From Hanleya hanleyi (lineage: Eukaryota; Mollusca; Polyplacophora; Lepidopleurida; Hanleyidae): a stretch of DNA of 64,000 nt. The position numbers and the translations under genes were made by a program. The notes beneath the pieces are model-generated. The model was not told the origin of the DNA and searched no databases. It was given only the letters and a program-made list of their open reading frames with translations. Location of the stretch: the NCBI GenBank assembly GCA_036873755.1, contig JAVTVY010020463.1, positions 1-64,000 on the forward strand. The letters run 5' to 3'. Below are positions 1-9,307 of the stretch, piece by piece. The stretch's first letter is position 1; each line of letters begins with the position of its first letter.

Positions 1-304
1 CGCCCAAACATGGCAGCCCCCATAAAGCGAAAGTATAGACTCAGGCGGTGTTGGATTTCGTGTCAGATCAACAGAGTTCGACTTCCCTCGCCCGGTTTCG
101 ATGCAAGATGCGTGTCAGGGATATTTACACGTCCCTCGCTGAAAGTTTCAGCGCACAGTTAATACAGGTAAGTCGAATATCCACCATTATCGGTCCATTC
201 ACAATGCTATTTAGAATGTCAGCGTAGAACGAAAATAACATTCTTCAGGCCATGGGCATTTTCGTCACACTAACATTCTTCAGGCCATGGGCATTTTCGT
301 CACA
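1..304 (-). repeat. 3' LTR of element A, partial
   Basis: This part matches 7493-7762 of the 5' LTR with few substitutions. It holds the first ~270 bases of U3; the rest lies before the window. A ~35-base segment that includes the LTR tip is present twice in a row (about 237-271 and 272-306), whereas the 5' LTR has it once. The second copy abuts the polypurine tract. Confidence 0.9.
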
Positions 305-318
305 CTACCCACGCCTTC
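305..318 (-). other. Polypurine tract, element A
   Basis: On the minus strand GAAGGCGTGGGTAG ends directly against the TGTGACG start of the 3' LTR. Element B has a near-identical tract in the same place (30075-30090). This is the expected site for priming plus-strand DNA synthesis. Confidence 0.7.
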
Positions 319-549
319 GAAAACACGGCGCCCCCGTCGTAGAGCTTGGCACAGCTACCAATCACAGGTGAGTAGAATGAACACGCAATCCTTTCTCCGA
401 AAGTGTAGATAGTCCACAGTATAATAACAAAGGCTTCATTACGGTAGAATTACATCAGACGTTCCTCCCAGCGGTCTTCTGGGTCGTAACTGAAGGAGGA
501 GATATCAGGTCCCTGCTTCACGGCACTGACCAAACACTGCCGAATTACA

Positions 550-2094
550 TTAATCCCGATAACGCGCGGGGCGTCTAATCACTCGACCTCGGGTCGTCCG
601 CCGCGGTTCTCTCTCGGTCTCGGCCGGGGGTAAAGCTTCCATCTCGAGAGCCAATGGTGATGCAGACTGCAAATCAACCTCGAAATCGGCAAATCTCCGT
701 GGTCGCCGTATCTCACGCCCGCCCCGGGTCAATCGAGGTCGCCGGTCAACAGTCGGCGTTCTGACGATAGTCGATGGTTCCATGGGGTAAGGAAAGATAG
801 CCCCATGTCCGACGCTATCATCTGATTCTACATCTCCATCGTCGCCAGACGTTTCTTCTGACTCACTGGTGGACATCTCACGAGCATAGAAAGGCTTCAG
901 CTTGTCATGGTGAACAACCCGGAGACCTCCGTCCTCATCTGCAATGCGGTAGGTCACGTCCGTGAGAGCTTCCTTTATCACGTATGGTCCTGCCCAGCGG
1001 TCTCGTAGTTTCCGATTCTCTCCACGTCTTGGAGCAGAAATGTACAGGTAAACCTGATCTCCAGGTTTATACTTTTGCGGAAAGGCCTTGCTATCATATA
1101 CCCTCTTCTGGCGCCGCAGGCTCTTCCCAGTCACTTCTCGGGCGTTACGATGAATCTCGTCCATCTCGTCCCGCAGTTCTCCTACCCACTCTGTAGGTTC
1201 CACTTGCTGACGTGGAGGAGCTCCCAGTACCAAGTGAGATGGCAGAGAGACTTCTCTCCCGAACACCATCATATTCGGCGAGAACCCTGTCGTCTCGTGG
1301 GCTGTAGCACGATAGGACATCACTACAAGCGGTATATGCAAGTCCCAGTCGCTTGGATGACGGTCAACACTGCCATGTAGCATTTGGGCTAATGTTCTGT
1401 TGAACCGCTCAATCATGCCATTCGATTGGGGGTGGTATGGCGTCGTCCTTGTCTTCCTCATCCCCAAAATTCGGCACATCCCTTTGAAAACTCGGCTCTC
1501 AAACTGGCGGCCTTGGTCCGAATGGATCGCCATTGGAACACCGAACTTGGTCACATAGTGTTCCACCACAGCCTGTGCAACAGTCTCGGCTTCTTGGTTG
1601 GGCATGGCAACGGCTTCGACCCAACGAGTGAAATAGTCTCCGATGACTGCAATATACTGGTTTCCACTGCCCGTCTCGGGCATTGGCCCAAGGATGTCGA
1701 CTGCGATCCTCTCTCCCGGACAACCAGTCATCTGTCCACTGTGTGGTCCTCGCGGTTTGCGTCCAGCCTGCTTTCTTCTGTTACATACATCGCAGCTTCG
1801 GCACCATTGGCGTATGTCCGTCTGCAGGCCAGGCCAGGTATAGGCCTGCCTCACCTTCGCTAAAGTCTTCTTTACTCCGAGATGTCCACCGGTGGGACCG
1901 TCGTGGCACTCTCTTAACACTTTACGGCGCAAGGAACGAGGTACAACCAGCAGTCGTCGCTTGACATTTCCACGGTCATCCACCCAACGTCTAACCAGCA
2001 GCGAATCGCAAATCTCCAACATATCGAAGGCACCCCACAGGCTCTTCGTGACGAGTCCGTACGGACTGACGTCTTCTCGGTTTGGTCGGCTACC
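550..2094 (-). CDS. Pol, integrase part, of element A (downstream of an in-frame stop)
   Basis: This stretch continues in the same frame as the gag-pol frame upstream, separated only by the TAA at 2095-2097. It encodes the Ty3 integrase. First comes an H2C2 zinc finger (paired His, then CRSC and the DVC cysteine, about 1765-1910). Next is the DDE core, with aspartates in AVDILGP (about 1695) and IHSDQG (about 1520) and the glutamate in NGMIERF (about 1410). A GPY/F module follows (KLRDRWAGPY, about 1000). The acidic C-terminal tail carries two basic RRP-x-R-[FY] motifs (about 680 and 560), also found in element B; no chromodomain is seen. The first methionine after the stop is at 2022. It is either a dead 3' half or reached only by rare readthrough. 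Confidence 0.9.
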   Translation of the reverse strand, partial: GSRPNREDVSPYGLVTKSLWGAFDMLEICDSLLVRRWVDDRGNVKRRLLVVPRSLRRKVLRECHDGPTGGHLGVKKTLAKVRQAYTWPGLQTDIRQWCRSCDVCNRRKQAGRKPRGPHSGQMTGCPGERIAVDILGPMPETGSGNQYIAVIGDYFTRWVEAVAMPNQEAETVAQAVVEHYVTKFGVPMAIHSDQGRQFESRVFKGMCRILGMRKTRTTPYHPQSNGMIERFNRTLAQMLHGSVDRHPSDWDLHIPLVVMSYRATAHETTGFSPNMMVFGREVSLPSHLVLGAPPRQQVEPTEWVGELRDEMDEIHRNAREVTGKSLRRQKRVYDSKAFPQKYKPGDQVYLYISAPRRGENRKLRDRWAGPYVIKEALTDVTYRIADEDGGLRVVHHDKLKPFYAREMSTSESEETSGDDGDVESDDSVGHGAIFPYPMEPSTIVRTPTVDRRPRLTRGGREIRRPRRFADFEVDLQSASPLALEMEALPPAETEREPRRTTRGRVIRRPARYRD

Positions 2095-5000
2095 TTACCG
2101 CACCCAGTCGAGAACAGGTTGTAGGTCGGCATCTTCGGCCTGGGCTCGGCCGAACCCTTCAGTTGGCGACACCATCTCAATCACACGGGCGGCTGCCTGA
2201 ACGTCATCGCTGCTTGATCGACCACACTGTTTGCATGGGATACGACTCAGTGCGTCGGCGTTACCATGTTTTCGACCTGGACGATGCTCGATGTTGAAAT
2301 CGTAGACGCCAAGGGCCTGAATCCAACGGGCCAGCTGTCCCTCCGGTTCCTTGAACCGCATGAGCCATCTCAGCGAGCCGTGATCAGTGCGAAGCAGGAA
2401 CTTCCGCCCAAACAGGTAGTGTCGAAAGCATTTGACGAAATGCACAACAGCCAGCAGTTCTCTTCTCGTCACACAGTAGGCTCGTTCGGCCTTCGACAAC
2501 ACGCGGCTGGCGTATGCCACGACCTTCTCTTCTCCATCTATCACCTGTGACAAAACGGCCCCGATGCCATAGTTACTCGCGTCCGTGCCCAAAATGAAAG
2601 GGAGCTTAAAGTCTGGCATAGCAAGCACAGGCGCGGTTGTCAGCTTGTCTTTCAGGGTGTCGAAGGCTTGCTGCGCTGTGTTGTCCCATATGAAGACGGC
2701 CTTCTTTTCAGTTAACTTATGCAGCGGCGCTGCAATGGTGGCAAAGTCCCGGATGAAACGTCGATAGTAGCTGCAGAGGCCCAGGAAGCTCCGAACCTCG
2801 GTCTGCGAAACGGGTGGAGGCCAGTCTCGCACAGCACGGATCTTCTGTGGGTCTGTTCCAATCCCATTCTGTGATACTACGTGGCCCAGATAAATGACTT
2901 GTCGTGCCCCTATGACGCACTTGGACGGCTTGAGCTTAAGACCATGCTGTTTTAACCTCTCGAAGACCCCATCAAGACGCTGAATCATCTCGTCAAACGT
3001 CCGTCCAAAAACGATGATATCGTCGAGGTAGACGAGACACGTATCATAATGGAGTCCTGCTAGGATGGCTTCCATTAGCCGCTCAAAGGTCCCGGGCGCA
3101 TTGCACAGCCCGAACGGCATAACTCGGAACTGGTACAGACCATTCCTGGTTGCAAAGGCTGTCTTGCATCTATCTTCGGGGGACACTTCGACTTGCCAGT
3201 ACCCTGACATTAAGTCAAGGGTACTCCACCAACTTGCACCTGCTAAAGAATCCAGAGAGTCGTCGATCCTCGGCAACGGGTAAGCATCCTTCTCTGTGAT
3301 CTTGTTCAAAGCACGGTAATCAACGCAGAAGCGCATTTTCCCGTCCTTCTTTTTCACCAGAACTACCGGCGCTGACCACGGTCCACTGGATGGCTCGACC
3401 ACTCCACGCTGTAACATGTCTTCAACTTGCTCATCGATCATTTCACGGGCGTGAATCGGCGGTCGCCTCGGCGGAATGCGGATGGGTGGTGCACTTCCAG
3501 TCTTTATGTGATGTTGTACCCTCGTCGTTCGACCTAGGTCAGTATCGTCCTTAGCGAACAGGTCAGTATATCGGGTGACCAAATCTTCTACAGTCAGGGC
3601 TTGGTCTGTCTCTAGGCCTTCGCTGGATCGTCGAACCAGATCTGTAAGGTGGTCTGGACATGCGCTGGTCGGCACGGCGGGCCTCTGTCTACTAGGCTTC
3701 GCACGGCTCGGCGTCGACGCTTCGGCTGCACTCGAAACTTGATCGTCCACTACTTCTACTTCACCCATACGGCCACAGAGTGTCCCGGCCTGGACTACAG
3801 TCGGATCTGAGGACAAGTTGAGACACCTCAGAGTGACTTCGCAGTCGCGGTCAACCTCGGTGAGGACCCTGGCCACCATGGCTCCTGTCTTCTGGGTAAA
3901 CTCCGGTTCGTTTTCAATCATCCCTACCTCGCCTGGTAGGCCCCCACGGACTTTTCCTGTTACAACGGCTTCGGCTCCAGCAGGAATAGTCACAGTCTCG
4001 GTCACGGCTACACGGTAACAGCCTGCGCTCCCCACGACCTCGCATTGGATGTAGCGGCCACCATACTTGACCCTGTGGCGCTCCGTATCGATCTTGGTAC
4101 AGTGGGTGCTGAGGAAGTCGTACCCTAGAAGCGCGTCGACTGTTAGATCTCCGACTATCATCTTCTGTGTTCGTGTGGTACCGTCTATAGTGATTTTGAA
4201 ATCAGCTTCACCTTTCAGGGGCATCAGCGTACCGTCAGCCATACGAATACTAGCGTAAGATGGGCTACTCAAGGCTGGTCTGAGCCGCGGACTCAGCTGC
4301 TGGTATACTTTCTCGCTCAGGAGGGAAATCGACGCCCCCGTGTCAACACAACACCACATCTTCACTGGCCCGATCTGGGCAGGCAAATAGAGTCCAGCTT
4401 CCCCGGAAGTATTAACTTTGGGAGGACTCTTGGGCGATCTCGGCGGTTTAGAGTCATCTGTTCTGGACAAATCTGGACAGTCCGCCCGGTAAGGACCCTT
4501 TCTGCCACACGACCAGCAAGCATTACTTCGTTCCCGATTCCCATACGTCCGTTGTTGACCTCTGGTGTATCTTTGTGGTTGTCGCCGTGGTTGAGGCTGA
4601 GACTTTCGCATTATTTCTTCCATCAATTCTTTAATCTGTTTTCTCAGCCGAGCTTCAGATTCTTCGTCATCCTCAGAGGTTGCAGCTAATCCCTCATCTT
4701 TACTAGAAACCGTGGACTTCGCGGTTGCCCAAGTCTTACGGCGTTGCGAGGACTTGAATGCTTCTACTTCTACAGCAGAGTGTACAGCTGCATCTAAGGT
4801 CTTCGGCCGCGTCTGCCATACAAGAAATGTAAGCTCGTCCCCAATAGCCTCCAAAAACTGATCCTTTGCCAAGGTATCCTGTACGTCCTCTCCGGCATCG
4901 GGGTATGCCTGTTGTGCAAGCCGTAATAAGGCCTGAGCTAGGCCCGGAAGATCTTCTGACTTCTCTCGGTATCTAGATTTTAACTGCGTTTTGTACAAAT

Positions 5001-6021
5001 CCAGTTGATTCGGCGGGGCAAACCGCTTCTCCAAGGCATCCCTCAATCGTCCATAGTCAGCGCTCCCTGGTTCTGATTTCAAGCTGGCTAAAAGCTGCTG
5101 GGCAGATCCTCGGAGGGCGACGGCCAGGTACTGACCCCGTTGTGAGTATGTCCATCCGTTGATAGCAGCACAGTGGTCGAAATGGGAGAGATAATCCCGT
5201 AATGGCGTCGTCCCATCATAGGTAGCTGCCCTTGCCGCCGTCAACATCGGTTGCCTCACCTCAATCGCAGGGGTCGAGGTCTGTAATGGCTGCCTCCAGC
5301 TCATGGGCTCATCTCGTCCTCTCTTCGGCGACGGTGGCGTCTGATCGCAACCCTGCTGCGATCCGGACATATATTCGGTTCGGCGGTAATCACCAACCGT
5401 TTCGGCAGCCCCACAACTCGCATTCGGCTCGGCGGCGTCGTTTTCAATGTCCGGTCGTCGGATCGCCTCTCTTTCCCGTATCTGACTGTCGGTGATTCTG
5501 GACATCTGGCCCGCCATCATCGATACACTCGACTCGAACGTTCTGGCCATAGACGCGATGGTTTGTCGTAGCTCGGCAATCTCTTCCATTATCTCTACGA
5601 TCGAATCGTCGCCACGTTGTTCGTATCGGCCCCCGAGACCGAGGTTATCAGAACCAGAGTCTTTAGGGGCTCGATAACTTCCATTCCTGTCGGGTAAAGT
5701 CTGCCCCGAAGGTATCGGCGACGGGTCAGCTGCGGGAGCCGATAGCACTGTGTCCAGCTCTACTGTGGACAGGTCCAGCAAACCCACTCGCTTCGGCGCC
5801 CCAAACGCTGATCGTCCGGTCCCCACTCCTTGTCCTGACTCTTCTCGGTCTCTCGGAGTTGGCGTTATGGGCAGTTGCCGCCGGCTTCTAGTCCTCCCTG
5901 ATTGTGAGTCGCTGTCCGCTGGACGTAGTTCGGCGCCGACATCTCCAATACTCGTCATGCTTGGTTTTCTGGTTTCTTCCCAGCGTGGTCCCTTCTCCAT
6001 CGGTTTCCCGGTGTTGGCCAT
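2095..6021 (-). CDS. Gag-Pol polyprotein of element A: Gag, protease, RT, RNase H
   Basis: A single frame of 1308 codons. A predicted coiled coil lies near residues 140-177, a Ty3-type capsid region about 265-400, and a zinc knuckle about 503-516 (CWSCGRKGPYRADC, in which the usual His is Pro). The aspartic protease motif DTGA is near residue 560 and its LLG partner near 635. Reverse transcriptase spans about 870-1050 with YLDD at 3019-3030 (residue ~998). RNase H follows with TDAS near residue 1143. The frame ends at TAA (2095-2097), just before the integrase zinc finger. The start at 6021 is chosen because the ATG directly follows, and overlaps by two bases, the primer binding site; element B has the same arrangement. 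Gag and Pol share one frame with no programmed shift visible. Confidence 0.93.
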   Translation of the reverse strand: MANTGKPMEKGPRWEETRKPSMTSIGDVGAELRPADSDSQSGRTRSRRQLPITPTPRDREESGQGVGTGRSAFGAPKRVGLLDLSTVELDTVLSAPAADPSPIPSGQTLPDRNGSYRAPKDSGSDNLGLGGRYEQRGDDSIVEIMEEIAELRQTIASMARTFESSVSMMAGQMSRITDSQIREREAIRRPDIENDAAEPNASCGAAETVGDYRRTEYMSGSQQGCDQTPPSPKRGRDEPMSWRQPLQTSTPAIEVRQPMLTAARAATYDGTTPLRDYLSHFDHCAAINGWTYSQRGQYLAVALRGSAQQLLASLKSEPGSADYGRLRDALEKRFAPPNQLDLYKTQLKSRYREKSEDLPGLAQALLRLAQQAYPDAGEDVQDTLAKDQFLEAIGDELTFLVWQTRPKTLDAAVHSAVEVEAFKSSQRRKTWATAKSTVSSKDEGLAATSEDDEESEARLRKQIKELMEEIMRKSQPQPRRQPQRYTRGQQRTYGNRERSNACWSCGRKGPYRADCPDLSRTDDSKPPRSPKSPPKVNTSGEAGLYLPAQIGPVKMWCCVDTGASISLLSEKVYQQLSPRLRPALSSPSYASIRMADGTLMPLKGEADFKITIDGTTRTQKMIVGDLTVDALLGYDFLSTHCTKIDTERHRVKYGGRYIQCEVVGSAGCYRVAVTETVTIPAGAEAVVTGKVRGGLPGEVGMIENEPEFTQKTGAMVARVLTEVDRDCEVTLRCLNLSSDPTVVQAGTLCGRMGEVEVVDDQVSSAAEASTPSRAKPSRQRPAVPTSACPDHLTDLVRRSSEGLETDQALTVEDLVTRYTDLFAKDDTDLGRTTRVQHHIKTGSAPPIRIPPRRPPIHAREMIDEQVEDMLQRGVVEPSSGPWSAPVVLVKKKDGKMRFCVDYRALNKITEKDAYPLPRIDDSLDSLAGASWWSTLDLMSGYWQVEVSPEDRCKTAFATRNGLYQFRVMPFGLCNAPGTFERLMEAILAGLHYDTCLVYLDDIIVFGRTFDEMIQRLDGVFERLKQHGLKLKPSKCVIGARQVIYLGHVVSQNGIGTDPQKIRAVRDWPPPVSQTEVRSFLGLCSYYRRFIRDFATIAAPLHKLTEKKAVFIWDNTAQQAFDTLKDKLTTAPVLAMPDFKLPFILGTDASNYGIGAVLSQVIDGEEKVVAYASRVLSKAERAYCVTRRELLAVVHFVKCFRHYLFGRKFLLRTDHGSLRWLMRFKEPEGQLARWIQALGVYDFNIEHRPGRKHGNADALSRIPCKQCGRSSSDDVQAAARVIEMVSPTEGFGRAQAEDADLQPVLDWVR

Positions 6022-6037
6022 CCCACCGCTGCCACCA
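6020..6037 (-). other. Primer binding site, complementary to tRNA-Leu 3' end (element A)
   Basis: Minus strand TGGTGGCAGCGGTGGGAT, two bases (AC) after the end of the 5' LTR. It is the reverse complement of the 3' end of animal tRNA-Leu of the UAG/AAG type (...ATCCCACCGCTGCCA plus CCA), recalled from general tRNA knowledge. Its last two bases are the first two of the gag-pol start codon. The identical 18-mer occurs in element B. Confidence 0.85.
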
Positions 6038-6617
6038 GTTGGGACGTTCGAGCGGTCAGAAAACGTCTATCTTTGCGGTGTACACGAGACTTGAGGCGGC
6101 CTGGTCTCAGGCCCCTGTGACAAATTGTCAGGCTGATGTGAACGCAGTCTCGTATGACTGGAATTGGCCAACGAGGAAGGTCCGATTCAACCTGTCACCT
6201 TGTCTGGATCGAGGAGGTAGGATGGGAGGGACCTGTAGAAACAACCAAGGCAATAATAAAGTAATAATATTGTATTCTGCAATGTACACAGCTCTGTACG
6301 CGCACAATACCTGTAATAAAGATCCCTACTCTAGAGGTAGTTATCGTTAATAGTTATCTTTATCTTAAAGAGAAAGACTAATAATATACAATATATACAA
6401 GAGACCCTATCTATGACGCGTCACGGCCCAGTTTCGTCCAGACTGGCTCTCGTCGTGGTATGGTACGGCGTCTCCGGTTCCTCTCCGGTCGTTGGCGTAG
6501 CCCCGGACTGTATGGAACGTCTACCGTGTCTAAGGTTACACGGCCCAGTTCATCTAAGCGTTATTAATCGTCTCTGGAATCCTCTCCGTATCACTGCCTC
6601 TCCTAGCAGTAGCCCTT

Positions 6618-6850
6618 CGGCGGCGTCGGCCCGTACGGCACCCCACAGCGTCTTCGGCGGCAGCCCCTTTCGGCTCGGCAGACCTCACGTCTTCGGCGGC
6701 CCGAATTCGGCGGCGCTCCCTTTCGGCTCGGCAGACTTCACGTCTTCGGCGGCCCGTCTTCGGCGACCCGTCTTCGGCTCGGCAGACCTCACGTCTTCGG
6801 CGGCCCAATTTCGGCGACCCGTCTTCGGCGACCCGACTTCGGCCCTCACA
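6618..6850. repeat. GC-rich short repeats in LTR A (CTTCGGCGGCCC type)
   Basis: Irregular repeats built from TTCGGCGGCCCG and TTCGGCTCGGCAGACCTCACG modules, much richer in CpG than the surroundings. By position they fall in R/U5, downstream of the TATA box. A weaker set of TTCGGC motifs lies at about 7308-7375. Confidence 0.7.
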
Positions 6851-7460
6851 GCGTTGACCCAAGGATGAGTTAATAGGCTCAGATTGTCTGCATATATATG
6901 TGGTAATAATGCCCTGGTCTCGGGGGCGTATTATTACCTTACAGTGTAATGTCAATTAATACCAATGATTTGTAATAGTATTCAAGACTTGCAGCAAAGC
7001 ATAATTCGAGCCCTGCGGCAGTGTAAGTATATACAGTGGGTGTAAGCTTGTATAATCCGTCACCTCTAGCCGGGGCCTGTAGGTAACTGGTGTAGGTGAC
7101 TGTGATTAGATCTATTCCGTCCCTAAGGCCGACGAGTGAGTATGTGAGTAAGTATATGTAATCATGTAAAATGGTATTTGTGTGATGGGCTGCAGTGTGG
7201 GATATTTGGTGCTCTGTATTCCCCGTTGATGGACATCTCGTCTTCAGATACTGTGCGTGTTAGTATCTATTATCCCCAAGCTATGGCTTAGCTCTCGGCT
7301 TTCTAACCCTTCGGCGGATGGTTCGGCGCTGTTTCGGCAGTCAATTCGGCACTTTCGGCACTTTCGGCGCATTTGCGGCGATCCTGTCTCTGTGCTCTCC
7401 CGCACGATGTTTACCCGCCGATCGTCTGGGACAGAATGCCGAACGTCCATTTTCTCCGTC

Positions 7461-7469
7461 TTATATAGG
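7461..7469 (-). promoter_or_regulatory. TATA box in U3 of LTR A
   Basis: Minus strand CCTATATAA, about 295 bases from the start of the 5' LTR. Element B's LTRs carry the same motif at 29505-29513 and 37740-37748, supporting it as the core promoter of both elements. Confidence 0.6.
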
Positions 7470-7949
7470 CTCTGGCTCCCATAATCCTTTGCGCGCCCAA
7501 ACATGGCAGCCCCCATAAAGCGAAAGTATAGACTCAAGCGGTGTTGGATTTCGTGTCAGATCAACAGAGTTCGACTTCTCTCGCCCGGTTTCGATGCAAG
7601 ATGCGTGTCAGGGATATTTACACGTCCCTCGCTGAAAGTTTCAGCGCACAGTTAATACAGGTAAGTCAAATATCCACCATTATCGGTCCATTCACAATGC
7701 TATTTAGAATGTCAGCGTAGAACGAAGATAACATTCTCCAGGCCATGGGCATTTTCGTCACATTGGTATACGCAAGACCTTCCGCAGAAGCCACAGACCA
7801 CAGCTCTATTTGTGAACTAACCACTGACCTTTCCCTTTACTCTCTATAAAGGAATTCATATATAATTCTTGGCTTTCCATTGTCAGTCATTTTACCGTAA
7901 ATCTTCGCAGATCAAATACAATCCCAGTGGTAATGAAGTCTGTAATTTG

Positions 7950-8466
7950 TAGCTAAATAATTTATAGCCCTCACGAGTATGAGGGCTATAGGTCGGCCCC
8001 AGTGACCTCCAGCGAGGGTTTTAGATAATTTTATTACGAATCACCCACCTCTGAAACTGCAGTACATCTAATCTCTATCCCCTCCTGCGCACTATTTTAA
8101 AATCTTGCGCACTATTGTGAAATAGTAACGAATATATCGCCGTCTGAATTTTCCAGTCGACAACTTCCACTTTATACGCGCCATGTTCAATTGCAAACGG
8201 CCCAGCGCACATATACCGTGACGTCACGAACATGGCGCGTAGAGAGTTGAAGTTTTCGACTGGAAAATTCAGACGGCGATATATGCGTCACTATTTCACA
8301 ATAGTGCGCAAGATTTTAAAATAGTGCGCAGAAGGGGATAGAGATTAGATGTACGGCAGTTTCAGAGGTGGGTGATTCGTAATAAAATTATCTAAAACCC
8401 TCGCTGGAGGTGATTGGGGCCGACCTATAGCCCTCATACTCGTGAGGGTTATATATTATTTAGCTA
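7950..8466. mobile_element. Foldback MITE, 517 bp, with 8-bp target duplication
   Basis: Almost the whole element is one inverted repeat: the left arm from TAGCTAAATAA at 7950 pairs with the right arm ending TTATTTAGCTA at 8466, with a centre near 8205-8230. GTAATTTG flanks both sides (7942-7949 and 8467-8474). Each arm also carries a small nested hairpin (ATAGCCCTCA...TGAGGGCTAT, about 7964-7989 and 8426-8450). No protein is encoded, so it would need a transposase in trans. An 8-bp duplication is typical of hAT elements, but the ends are not a canonical hAT terminus. Confidence 0.85.
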
Positions 8467-9307
8467 GTAATTTGCTGACAGAACCATAGAATAGCCATAA
8501 TTAGCGTACACAGAGACTCCTCAATAAAACCATCCATCCAGACAGCAAAGCCATTACTATGAATACTTTATCACGATGAAATTCCCTGAAAACATTTTTA
8601 GCCCAGTTACCGATATTGCTGCCATTTCAGTAAAGTATGAATGCAATTCTGCCTCTGCCTACTAGTCGAGGTATCTTATGTCCAGTTCCATATCAATATC
8701 AAGAATTATTATCAGAGATTGATTCAGGTATCGCATGTCCAGTTCCAGACCAATATCCCACCAACTATTACTGTAAGAGAAGCTGTACCGCTATGGGTAA
8801 TAGTCCACCAATAGTACAGTACAGTATTGTTCACCAAAGGATGCACATTATGAAATCACCTACATCATGGTGAATGGATACGAAAACATAATTGTCATCT
8901 TAAAGCAGACAGAGGTGAATTAAAGCAGATTACATAAGAGTATTGATAAGTAAAGTAATTAGAAAAAATGTAAAGAGAAACCACATATGAAATTAATAGT
9001 AGCACGCTGAGTAGCTAGCATGTCCTCCGCCCATTCACCTGTTTGAGAGCATGCAGCATATACGCTTCCAATATCTCCTTAAATATAACTTGGAAAGTGG
9101 ATATGTGTATGTGGAAAGAGACGTTTATCTGGAATTGTTGAGACAATTTGAGGAGGTTTGGGAAGCAGTAATGGATAGTGTAACACTGGAATGTAAGTCT
9201 GTAGTTGTATATGGATTTGTGGATGGTGAGGTTTATAAATCGATGGGTGGAATAGATCAAGATATCACGCTCACAACACAGATGGGTACAATATGGGTGA
9301 GTGAAAT
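8467..9307. other. No gene recognised
   Basis: AT-rich. Two copies of a TATC-TCCAGTTCCA-CAATATC segment lie at about 8670-8755. An open frame from 9051 runs on into the repeats at 9308 and shows no known domain. Confidence 0.5.

Larger units (their letters stand above)
1..7762 (-). mobile_element. Ty3/Gypsy LTR retrotransposon, element A (3' LTR cut by window)
   Basis: The same sequence occurs at 1-304 and 7493-7762, giving the LTR pair. Between them, on the minus strand, lie a primer binding site, a gag-pol frame with protease, RT, RNase H and integrase in Ty3 order, and a polypurine tract against the left LTR. The right (5') LTR is complete at 6040-7762 and runs from TGTGACG to CCCA on the minus strand. 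The left LTR continues beyond the window, so the left flank and any target duplication cannot be checked. The coding frame is open except for one in-frame TAA, so this copy is young or only recently dead. Confidence 0.93.
6040..7762 (-). repeat. 5' LTR of element A
   Basis: About 1.72 kb, bounded by TGTGACG at 7762 and CCCA at 6040 on the minus strand. A TATA box lies ~295 bases into it. The part near the internal region (about 6110-6225) resembles the corresponding end of element B's LTRs and the fragment near 62.4 kb, so the families are related. Confidence 0.88.

Noticed and set aside
984..1863. Open frames on the plus strand across integrase
   Set aside because: They are antisense shadows of the integrase coding sequence, which has full domain support on the minus strand. 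The same holds for plus frames across 30961-35900.
2095..2097. Programmed readthrough or frameshift between RNase H and integrase
   Set aside because: Both halves are in the same frame, so no shift is needed. The stop is TAA followed by G with no recognisable stimulatory context, and element B shows no stop at the equivalent place. A mutation is simpler.
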